DNA from: CAYZJD01 sp964478455 | GTDB lineage: Bacteria > Acidobacteriota > Terriglobia > Bryobacterales > Bryobacteraceae | Direction of reading: 5' to 3' | Assembly: GCA_964478455.1 (NCBI GenBank) | Contig: CAYZJD010000328.1 | Coordinates: 1 to 5,359 of the forward strand | DNA: 5,359 nucleotides | Shown here: positions 1-5,359 of the stretch, piece after piece | Position numbering within the stretch: the stretch's first letter is position 1 | Layout of the letters: the number at the start of each line of letters is the position of its first letter | Notes under the pieces: model-generated | What the model saw: the letters and a program-made list of their open reading frames with translations, nothing else | Told to the model about the DNA's origin: nothing | The model's database searches: none | Made by a program: the position numbers and the translations under genes

Positions 1-1206
1 TACGCAACGCTCTCGAACCCGTTTCCCTCCGGAATCGTATCGGCGCAGGGCCGGCAATACGGAACCCTGAACGGCTGGGGATTCGCATCCGGATCGAACC
101 TGAGCGACACGCTCCGCAACGCCGAGATCTACCAACTCGCGTTCTCGGTCCAACATGAACTCGGGGGCGGCCAAATGGTGGAGGTCGCATACTCCGGGAA
201 CCGCAGCACGCATCTTCCCGTCGGCGGCTCCCGGAATCGCAACTACATTCGCACTGCTGCTCGGCAGCAATTCGGCACCAGCGGTTTGAGCAGGTACGTC
301 GCCAATCCCTTCTACTCCTACTTCACCGGCCCGGCCGCCAAATTCAATCAGCCCGATTCCGTCTACGCGCAGCCGACGATTCAACAGGTCAATCTGCTGC
401 GTCCGTTCCCGCAGTTCTCAGGGAGCTTCGAAGGGTTCGCGGAGTTTGTCGCGAACTCCTGGTACAACTCAATGCAGGTGAAGTACGAGAAGCGCTATTC
501 GAAGGGCCTCAACATCGTGGGAAGCTACACGCTGGCGACCCAACGAGACGACTCGGACGTCTCCTCCAATAGTTGGCTCGGGAACTCGGCCAGCATCCAG
601 GACCTGAATGACATCCGAGCGGAGTATTCGGTCGCAGCCACCGACGCAAGGCATCGCGTGGTGTTCAGCGGAAGCTATGAGCTGCCCTTTGGGCGAGGCA
701 GGGTGCTGGGCACGAATATTGGCAAGGCGTTGGATACGATCGTGGGAGGTTGGCAGGCAAATGCTTACGTCACGTTTCAGACCGCGCTTCCGTTGAATGT
801 GAGAATGCGCACCAACCGCATCCAAGACGGCAGCCAGCGTCCCAACGTTTCCGGCAATCCGCGCAGTGGATTCAGCATCAAGGACGTCGTGAACGGGCGC
901 GGGGCCAACAACTACTTCAACGTCGCGGCGTTCTCAGACCCGGGAGACCAGAGAGCCGGCAATGGGCCGCGGTTCAACGGCAATTTACGCGGCGATGGGA
1001 TTCGCGGCGTGGACTTCTCGGTGTTCAAGAACCTGCAAGTGCGGGAAGGACTGAAACTGCAACTCCGAGCGGAGTTTTTCAATTTTCTGAACACTCCGCG
1101 CTTCCGGGATCCGAACACGAGGTTCGGCGACACCTCCATGGGTGTGATCAGCGCTCAAGGCAACAGCCCGCGGCAGGCGCAGATGGGCGCGAGGCTGACT
1201 TTCTAG
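1..1206 (+). CDS. TonB-dependent receptor, Oar-like, C-terminal part (5' end outside window)
   Basis: The frame is open from base 1 to the TAG at 1204-1206, giving 401 visible residues; the Met at 175 is internal. This is the C-terminal part of an outer-membrane beta-barrel transporter that would import a bulky ligand using TonB/ExbBD energy. The visible part shows alternating amphipathic strands rich in Tyr/Phe/Asn/Gly. It has the block typical of acidobacterial Oar-like receptors at about residues 201-234 (DLNDIRAEY, DARHRVVFSGSYELPFGRGR), the YFNVAAF segment near 305, and RAEFFNFLNTPRF at 356-368. It ends in ...ARLTF, a terminal aromatic that serves as the usual barrel-assembly signal. Family members are roughly 1,000-1,200 residues with an N-terminal carboxypeptidase-regulatory-like domain and a plug, so well over half the gene is missing here. 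The ligand cannot be read from this part. Family assignment is confident; the taxon inference is moderate. Confidence 0.9.
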   Translation, partial: YATLSNPFPSGIVSAQGRQYGTLNGWGFASGSNLSDTLRNAEIYQLAFSVQHELGGGQMVEVAYSGNRSTHLPVGGSRNRNYIRTAARQQFGTSGLSRYVANPFYSYFTGPAAKFNQPDSVYAQPTIQQVNLLRPFPQFSGSFEGFAEFVANSWYNSMQVKYEKRYSKGLNIVGSYTLATQRDDSDVSSNSWLGNSASIQDLNDIRAEYSVAATDARHRVVFSGSYELPFGRGRVLGTNIGKALDTIVGGWQANAYVTFQTALPLNVRMRTNRIQDGSQRPNVSGNPRSGFSIKDVVNGRGANNYFNVAAFSDPGDQRAGNGPRFNGNLRGDGIRGVDFSVFKNLQVREGLKLQLRAEFFNFLNTPRFRDPNTRFGDTSMGVISAQGNSPRQAQMGARLTF

Positions 1207-1238
1207 GGCGCTTGGGGCGGCCGGGAGTTCGCGAGCGG

Positions 1239-1263
1239 CTCCGTCAGGACGGGGCCTGCGGAG
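1239..1263 (+). terminator. Possible hairpin after the receptor gene
   Basis: CTCCG (1239-1243) and CAGG (1245-1248) pair with CCTG (1255-1258) and CGGAG (1259-1263). This gives a 9-bp GC-rich stem with one bulged T at 1244 and a six-base loop. It starts 33 bases after the receptor stop codon. No T-run follows, so it is not a classical intrinsic terminator. It could be a transcript-end or mRNA-stabilising structure that separates receptor expression from the sulfatase downstream, or a chance pairing in GC-rich DNA. Confidence 0.3.
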
Positions 1264-1330
1264 AGAAGGCCGCGGCAGTTTCGAGTTGGCCCTGCGGCAG
1301 CGGCATGAGCGCGTCGCGACAGGGATTCTT

Positions 1331-1336
1331 GAAAGG
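1331..1336 (+). promoter_or_regulatory. Ribosome binding site of the sulfatase gene
   Basis: GAAAGG lies seven bases before the ATG at 1344. It supports that start over the next in-frame ATG at 1347 (spacing ten). Both starts keep the twin-arginine motif intact, so the choice changes one residue only. Confidence 0.6.
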
Positions 1337-1343
1337 TTAGCCC

Positions 1344-2831
1344 ATGATGACGACACGTCGGGAGTTCCTGAGAACGGCGGCCTTGGCGGCCGCTTCGCCC
1401 GCTGCCACATCCTTGGCACTCGGTGGCCGGGAGCCGTTCAACCTGGTCTTCATCATCGTCGATCAGCATAGTGGGGTGGCGCTGGGCTGTGCGGGACACC
1501 CCATCGTGCGCACGCCAAACCTGGATTCGCTTGCCAAGCAAGGGGTGTTCTTTACCCACGCGTACACGGCAGGAGTCACCTGTGCGCCGTCGCGGGCATC
1601 CATGGACACTAGTCTCCGGGTGCAGCGCCACGGGGTACGGGAGAACGGCGTGCCGCTCGGGATCGAATTCCAGACGCTTTGGACGATCCTCGAGAAGAAC
1701 GGCTACACGCTTTCGGCGCAACCCGGGGGGCGGGGGCGGATCGCCCAGCATCTCGAGTGGCTCGTTAGGCTCGGCTATAAGGACGTGGCCAGTCCGATCA
1801 TCGGTTCGAAAGATAAAGCACAGATAATCCCGACGCCCTACCGGTACGCCGTCGGCCGGGCCGGTTTGTCGCCGGAGCACACGCTGGATGCTTGGACGGT
1901 CCAGAACGCAACGCGGTTCCTGGATGAGAACAAGGACCGGCGCTTCTGCCTGACGGTGCAGTTGCACGGCCCGCACGACCCCTGGGTGGCGCCGGCCCCG
2001 TACGACACGCTGTACCGGCCGTCGGACCTTCCGCTGCCTCCCTACCGCGCCGGCGAGTACGAGTCCAAGCCCGCGATGCAGAAGCGCATCTGGCGCGAGA
2101 CCGGGGCCGACCGCTTCACCGACGAGCAGATCCGCATCATCCTGGCGCACTATTACGGCCTGGTCACCTACAGCGACATGCTGGTGGGCAAAGTGCTGAA
2201 CAAAGTGGCCGCGCTGGGACTGGATGACAAGACTGTCGTCGTCTACACCGCCGATCACGGTGACATGATGGGCACGCACCGTATGTTCACGAAAGGGTTC
2301 GCCTTCTATGAGCCCGCCATTCGCATTCCCCTGATCCTCCGTGCCCCCGGCGGGGCCTCGCGCGGATGGAAGGTCGCAGGCGCGGTGTCGAACATCGACT
2401 TCCTGCCCACTATGCTCGATTTGCTCGGGCTTCCCCCAGCTCGCGGAGTCGAAGGGCGCAGCCTCGTTTCCCTCTGGCGCGCCGCCGCGAAGGGCCGCGA
2501 AGTCGTTTTCGGCGGCGAGGGCTTCGAGGGCGACGACAGGCTGGTAATGATTCGCACGAGGCAGTGGAAGCTCACGCGCTACGACGAGGGCGGCGGCGAA
2601 TTGTATGACCTCGAGCGCGATCCGAACGAACTCGACAATGTGATCACGAACCCGAAGTACACGGCTGTGGTCAGACAGCTTACCCGGCAACTCGAGCACT
2701 GGGACACGGAGTATCCTCACGCCGAACTCCGCATCCCGCCGCAGGCGGAGCGGGCGGATCCTCAACGATGGGCGCGCGTCCGTGCGGCATTCGAGGAATG
2801 GAAGAAGAAGCCTGGAAGCCGTGTTCCCTAA
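1344..2831 (+). CDS. Tat-exported sulfatase (formylglycine type, alkaline phosphatase superfamily)
   Basis: This 495-residue protein belongs to the type I sulfatases, which hydrolyse sulfate esters (or, in some relatives, phosphonate/phosphate esters) with a formylglycine nucleophile. The N-terminus has a twin-arginine signal, TRREFLR at 4-10, then an Ala-rich hydrophobic stretch to about 28, so the enzyme should be exported folded. Visible motifs are: first metal Asp in IIVDQH (D40); RTPNLDSLAKQGVFF at 56-70; the formylglycine core C80-A-P-S-R84; H208 and H211 in LHGPHDPW; D304-H305 in TADHGD; and H312 and K317 in THRMFTKG, followed by EPAIRIPLILR. The C-terminal region (RQWKL, ELYDLERDPNEL) is the normal sulfatase C-terminal subdomain, and length is normal for the family. 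Oddities: positions 88-91 read DTSL where LTGR is usual, and the GKxH pair expected near 128-132 is replaced by a Gly/Arg run. It needs a formylglycine-generating enzyme or anSME, neither seen here. The substrate is unknown. It lies 137 bp after the receptor and 105 bp before the phosphoesterase, all on the same strand. Confidence 0.93.
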   Translation: MMTTRREFLRTAALAAASPAATSLALGGREPFNLVFIIVDQHSGVALGCAGHPIVRTPNLDSLAKQGVFFTHAYTAGVTCAPSRASMDTSLRVQRHGVRENGVPLGIEFQTLWTILEKNGYTLSAQPGGRGRIAQHLEWLVRLGYKDVASPIIGSKDKAQIIPTPYRYAVGRAGLSPEHTLDAWTVQNATRFLDENKDRRFCLTVQLHGPHDPWVAPAPYDTLYRPSDLPLPPYRAGEYESKPAMQKRIWRETGADRFTDEQIRIILAHYYGLVTYSDMLVGKVLNKVAALGLDDKTVVVYTADHGDMMGTHRMFTKGFAFYEPAIRIPLILRAPGGASRGWKVAGAVSNIDFLPTMLDLLGLPPARGVEGRSLVSLWRAAAKGREVVFGGEGFEGDDRLVMIRTRQWKLTRYDEGGGELYDLERDPNELDNVITNPKYTAVVRQLTRQLEHWDTEYPHAELRIPPQAERADPQRWARVRAAFEEWKKKPGSRVP

Positions 2832-2923
2832 TGGGAATCTGTGATCTAAGGAAACCCAGCGGAACCGCGCCCAGGAGCGGGGCACGAAATTTCAAGAAGC
2901 TGCGGCAATTCCGGTAGGGCGGC

Positions 2924-2930
2924 AGGAAGG
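2924..2930 (+). promoter_or_regulatory. Strong ribosome binding site of the phosphoesterase gene
   Basis: AGGAAGG sits six bases before the ATG at 2937. It fixes that start, which is also the one that gives a proper signal peptide. The site suggests efficient independent translation rather than coupling to the sulfatase, whose stop codon is 105 bp upstream. Confidence 0.7.
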
Positions 2931-2936
2931 CGCGAT

Positions 2937-4763
2937 ATGAAATCGGTTGTCACATCCCTTTGTCTTGGTTTGGCGCTTGGGGTGGCGGCGCACACTGCGT
3001 TGGGTCAGGAGATTCTGATCGAGAGAGATTCCCAGGCAAACCCATGGACGCGGCTGGACCTGAAAAGCGGCGCAGGCCGGTTTCATTTCGCCATCGTGGC
3101 GGACCGGGCTGGCGGCAACCGCGCAGGGGTCCTGGCGGAAGCGGTCCGTAAGCTGAACCTTATGCAACCTGCATTCGTGTTGTCGCTCGGGGACCTCCAG
3201 GAAGGCTACACGTCGGATCCCGGGCTTTACCGGTCCTTCTGGGAGGAGCTGACGGGTCTGGCAAATGGACTCGAGATGCCTTTCTTCTATCTACCGGGGA
3301 ATCATGATCTGGCTACGCCGGCTTTGCGTCAGGAGTGGACGGGGCGGTTCGGCCGCGATTTCTACCACTTCGTGTATCGGGATGTGCTGTTCCTTTGCCT
3401 GAACTCCCAGGATCTGTCAGGCGCTGGGACGGGTGAGGCGCAGTTGGCCTACATACGAAAGACCCTCGCCGCGAATCCAGAGGTGCCCTGGACGCTGTTG
3501 TTCTTGCATCAGCCCCTCTGGATGACTCCCGGCCTGAAGGCCTGGGCGGCAGTGGAGGCGATGCTCGAGAATCGGCCGTATACGGTCTTCGCAGGTCACC
3601 GTCACACTTACTACAAGACCGTCCGAAAGGGACGGGATCATATCATGCTGGCGACTACTGGAGCCGGGAGCCAGCTTCGCGGTCCGCTTTACGGAGAGTT
3701 CGATCAGATCGCTTGGGTCTCGATGACCGAAGACGGGCCGCGGGTGGCGAACTTGATCTTGGATGGGATCTTGGGCCCGGACGTGCGGACGCCGGCGACC
3801 GACGCTCGCTTCAGCGCGTTTTTGCGCGGAGGCGCCGTCAAGCTCGCGCCGCTGGTCTTCAGCGCGCCCGCGTTCTCCGGCGGGGGCACCCAGTTGAGGT
3901 TGAGGAACGATGCCGACCTGGTGATGAAGTACCGGGCCTACTTCGAGCCGCATGCGGATTTGCGCATGGAACCTGATCGGCTGAGCCTGGTCGTGCCCCC
4001 CAAATCGGAGCGGGCCTTGGACGTGAAAGTGAGCAGTGGTAAGCCGCTTCTCGCAGAGGACCTCTCTCCACCGTCCATGCACTGGGCCGCCTATTATGAG
4101 TTCCCCAACGAGCGTCCCGCCACATTCGAGGGCGTCAGCCGACTCATCATCGAGAGAGAGTTCTACGGGTGCCCGCGACGGACGGGCCCCGTCGTGCTCG
4201 ACGGGTACCTGGACGAGTGGTCCGTGCTTCCCGTCCTGGTCCGTGATGTCATCGACCTCTCCGGGGCGGCGAATCGTCTGTGGACAGGCCCGGAGGATCT
4301 GAGTTTTCGTTTCGGCACTGCCTACGACGACGAGAACGTTTACCTCGCCGCGGAGGTGACGGATGACCACGGCGTGTTCGACCCCCATTTGAAGCACTGG
4401 GAGCAGGATGGGCTTGAGGTCTGGATCGATCCGGCGCCTTCGGCGGGGCCGCGTGTCGGCAAGGTCCTATATCTCGGCTTCAGCCCCGGCGAGGGTGCCG
4501 AGCCGGCTTATATCGACGAGCGGGAGCGCCTGCCACGGGGCGTGCGCATCGCGTCGCGCAGGCACGCCTCCGGGCACAGCGCCGAAATCGCCGTTCCAAC
4601 GGCGCTCATGGACCAGGGCCAGGCCGGAACGTGGCGGCAGTTTCGGCTGAACGTCGGGGCCATCGATCGGGACCCGAACGAATGGGCGTTGCGGATCCGC
4701 TGGCGCCCGCAGTGGGGAACAGCCAATGATTTTGCGGGGTCTGGAACCTTCCGCCGGCAGTAG
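2937..4763 (+). CDS. Secreted metallophosphoesterase fused to a C-terminal CBM9-like domain
   Basis: This is a 608-residue exported protein. Residues 1-23 form a Sec signal peptide: Lys at 2, a hydrophobic core, and a likely cut after ALG before Q24. Residues about 48-275 are a calcineurin-like phosphoesterase that would hydrolyse phosphate mono- or diesters with two metal ions. Motifs in order are: D56 in VADRAGG, G85-D86 in SLGDLQEG, G121-N122-H123-D124, H191 in LFLHQPLW, and G220-H221-R222-H223. Motif I lacks the His of the common DxH, so the set resembles the purple acid phosphatase pattern, where only the Asp is kept. Residues about 300-408 look beta-rich and Ig-like (LRLRNDADLVMKYRAYF, LSLVVPPKSERALDVKV), with no motif recognised. 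Residues about 415-608 resemble CBM9-like sugar-binding domains: VLDGYLDEW, AYDDENVYLAAEVTDD, HWEQDGLEVWID, and a late FRLNVGAIDRD followed by Trp-containing strands. This suggests anchoring to a glycan or surface polymer. The substrate is unknown. It is probably expressed with the sulfatase upstream and converges on the phnX-like gene. Confidence 0.88.
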   Translation: MKSVVTSLCLGLALGVAAHTALGQEILIERDSQANPWTRLDLKSGAGRFHFAIVADRAGGNRAGVLAEAVRKLNLMQPAFVLSLGDLQEGYTSDPGLYRSFWEELTGLANGLEMPFFYLPGNHDLATPALRQEWTGRFGRDFYHFVYRDVLFLCLNSQDLSGAGTGEAQLAYIRKTLAANPEVPWTLLFLHQPLWMTPGLKAWAAVEAMLENRPYTVFAGHRHTYYKTVRKGRDHIMLATTGAGSQLRGPLYGEFDQIAWVSMTEDGPRVANLILDGILGPDVRTPATDARFSAFLRGGAVKLAPLVFSAPAFSGGGTQLRLRNDADLVMKYRAYFEPHADLRMEPDRLSLVVPPKSERALDVKVSSGKPLLAEDLSPPSMHWAAYYEFPNERPATFEGVSRLIIEREFYGCPRRTGPVVLDGYLDEWSVLPVLVRDVIDLSGAANRLWTGPEDLSFRFGTAYDDENVYLAAEVTDDHGVFDPHLKHWEQDGLEVWIDPAPSAGPRVGKVLYLGFSPGEGAEPAYIDERERLPRGVRIASRRHASGHSAEIAVPTALMDQGQAGTWRQFRLNVGAIDRDPNEWALRIRWRPQWGTANDFAGSGTFRRQ

Positions 4764-4807
4764 AGTGCAGCTTCCCTCGGAGGATCCAGGAGCGCACCTA
4801 GCCGAGG

Positions 4808-4831
4808 ACCTCAGGGCCGCTGACCTGAGGT
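4808..4831. terminator. Inverted repeat between convergent genes, likely bidirectional terminator
   Basis: ACCTCAGG (4808-4815) pairs perfectly with CCTGAGGT (4824-4831) around an eight-base loop. A G-T wobble (4807/4832) can extend the stem. It lies 44 bases after the stop of the phosphoesterase gene and 45 bases after the stop of the convergent phnX-like gene, almost exactly midway. That is where a shared terminator is expected. There is no long T-run on either strand, so termination would be of the weak-tail type common in GC-rich genomes. An upstream CCTCGG (4775-4780) could pair alternatively with CCGAGG (4802-4807), which overlaps only the base of the main stem. Confidence 0.5.
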
Positions 4832-4876
4832 TGTGAGAACGCCTGCCAGTACGAGCCCGAGGTGAACCAGGCCGGG

Positions 4877-5359
4877 TTACGGGCGCTCGCCGCGCGCCAG
4901 GCGCGCGGAAACGTCGTCGATGACGGGGAGCAGCTCGGCCGTGGAGTCGATGATGTAGTGCGGCCCCAGGACTGACAATCGGGCCCTCGCCGCCCGGCAC
5001 AACGCTTCGCGCTCCCCGTCCGGCAAGCTCTCCAATTCTGCCTTCGACAGGCCCACCTCGTTTCCGTGGCGGATTACGGAGACGGCCCACATTCCGGCGG
5101 CGTGGGCTTCGGCCACGTCGTTCGGCGTGTCGCCGACTTTGACAAAGGCTCGCATCGGGTACACGTCAAGCTGACGAGCTGCGTAGAACGCCATCCAGGG
5201 CGCCGGGCGACCCTTGCCCACCTGGTCGGGGCACACCCACAGATCCGGCGAATAGCCACCCTCGGCTGCGAGCCTGATAAGGTCTACCATCATGCCGGTA
5301 TCGAAACCGGTGGTGTTGGCGATCTTGATCCCGCGGCGGCGCAGTTCTTTCACCACCTC
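4877..5359 (-). CDS. phnX: Phosphonoacetaldehyde hydrolase (phosphonatase), C-terminal part
   Basis: The frame runs from the right edge (E encoded at 5357-5359) to a TAA at 4877-4879, 160 visible residues. The GTG at 5354-5356 is an internal Val, because the upstream codon and the EVVKELRRRGIKI context continue the family pattern. PhnX is a cytoplasmic HAD-superfamily enzyme that cleaves the C-P bond of phosphonoacetaldehyde, giving acetaldehyde and phosphate, in 2-aminoethylphosphonate breakdown. Visible landmarks, counted from the first visible residue, are: motif II as NTTGF (15-19); the phosphonatase signature GRPAPWM with R51; VYPMRAFVKVGDTPND with motif IV acids D77 and D81; then AGMWAV and GNEVGLSKAEL; and a C-terminal GPHYIIDS. 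These match the second half of known phosphonatases of about 265-270 residues. The nucleophile Asp, the cap domain and the Schiff-base Lys lie outside the window and cannot be checked. Some usual residues differ (CPDQVGKGRP for TPDDVPAGRP, EAHAAGMW for EGxNAGMW), so a PhnX-like HAD enzyme with another substrate is a weaker alternative. Confidence 0.88.
   Translation of the reverse strand, partial: EVVKELRRRGIKIANTTGFDTGMMVDLIRLAAEGGYSPDLWVCPDQVGKGRPAPWMAFYAARQLDVYPMRAFVKVGDTPNDVAEAHAAGMWAVSVIRHGNEVGLSKAELESLPDGEREALCRAARARLSVLGPHYIIDSTAELLPVIDDVSARLARGERP

Noticed and set aside
175..177. ATG at 175 as the start of a 343-residue receptor protein
   Set aside because: The same frame is open to base 1 and its upstream 58 codons (for example NAEIYQLAFSVQHEL) are typical receptor barrel sequence, so the Met is internal.
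1207..1343. Promoter for the sulfatase gene in the spacer after the receptor
   Set aside because: No convincing paired -35/-10 elements were seen in this GC-rich stretch, and acidobacterial promoters are hard to call by eye.
1722..1739. G-rich run as a G-quadruplex
   Set aside because: It contains only two long G-runs and a final GG, not four separate runs of three or more, and it is within coding sequence.
1203..2885. Very long open frame (560 codons) on the minus strand opposite the sulfatase gene
   Set aside because: It is antisense to a clear sulfatase. Its translation is rich in Arg, Pro, Val and His, as GC-rich antisense frames are, and it has no recognisable domain. It is a product of codon bias.
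2832..2936. Terminator or promoter in the spacer between sulfatase and phosphoesterase
   Set aside because: Only short 4-bp pairings (such as CCGC/GCGG) were found, with no T-run and no clear promoter pair. The ribosome binding site is the only supported element.
3417..4397. 326-codon open frame on the minus strand opposite the phosphoesterase gene
   Set aside because: It is low-complexity in style, with no domain, and overlaps the well-supported phosphoesterase/CBM9-like gene. It is read as a shadow.
5354..5356. GTG as the start of the phosphonatase gene
   Set aside because: The resulting protein would lack the catalytic Asp and cap domain. The frame continues past the window edge and matches the middle of PhnX, so it is an internal Val codon.

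Overview
The window is GC-rich and densely coding. It probably comes from a soil-type Acidobacteriota genome, Solibacter/Bryobacter-like. The evidence is the 5' gene: its C-terminal barrel (RAEFFNFLNTPRF block, DARHRVV...ELPFGRGR block, terminal Phe) matches the large Oar-like TonB-dependent receptors that are heavily expanded in that phylum. A Tat-exported sulfatase and a secreted phosphoesterase/CBM9-like fusion fit the same lifestyle. The assignment is by recognition of protein style, not by a database search.

Layout. Positions 1-1206 (+) hold the last 401 codons of an outer-membrane receptor cut by the window edge. After 137 bp with a possible hairpin comes a complete 495-residue sulfatase (1344-2831, +) with a twin-arginine signal. 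A 105 bp spacer with a strong ribosome binding site leads to a complete 608-residue secreted protein (2937-4763, +). It joins a metallophosphoesterase domain, a middle beta-rich segment and a C-terminal CBM9-like domain. A 113 bp spacer with a perfect inverted repeat separates it from a convergent gene, 4877-5359 (-). That gene is the C-terminal 160 residues of a phosphonoacetaldehyde hydrolase (PhnX), whose start lies beyond the right edge.

The three + strand genes run in one direction with moderate gaps and could be co-transcribed, though no promoter was convincingly seen. All three products act outside the cytoplasm (outer membrane, periplasm, periplasm or beyond). One reading is uptake and trimming of an ester-decorated organic molecule. 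The cytoplasmic C-P hydrolase next door raises the idea that the ligand carries phosphonate or phosphate, but this is inference from adjacency only.

The points most worth a second look are in the sulfatase and the phosphoesterase. The sulfatase keeps the CxPSR formylglycine core and the C-terminal metal and lysine residues, but lacks the usual LTG(R) follow-on and shows no GKxH sulfate-binding pair. The phosphoesterase has a motif I without its histidine and an unusual domain combination. No tRNA, rRNA, CRISPR array, insertion sequence or other mobile element was seen.
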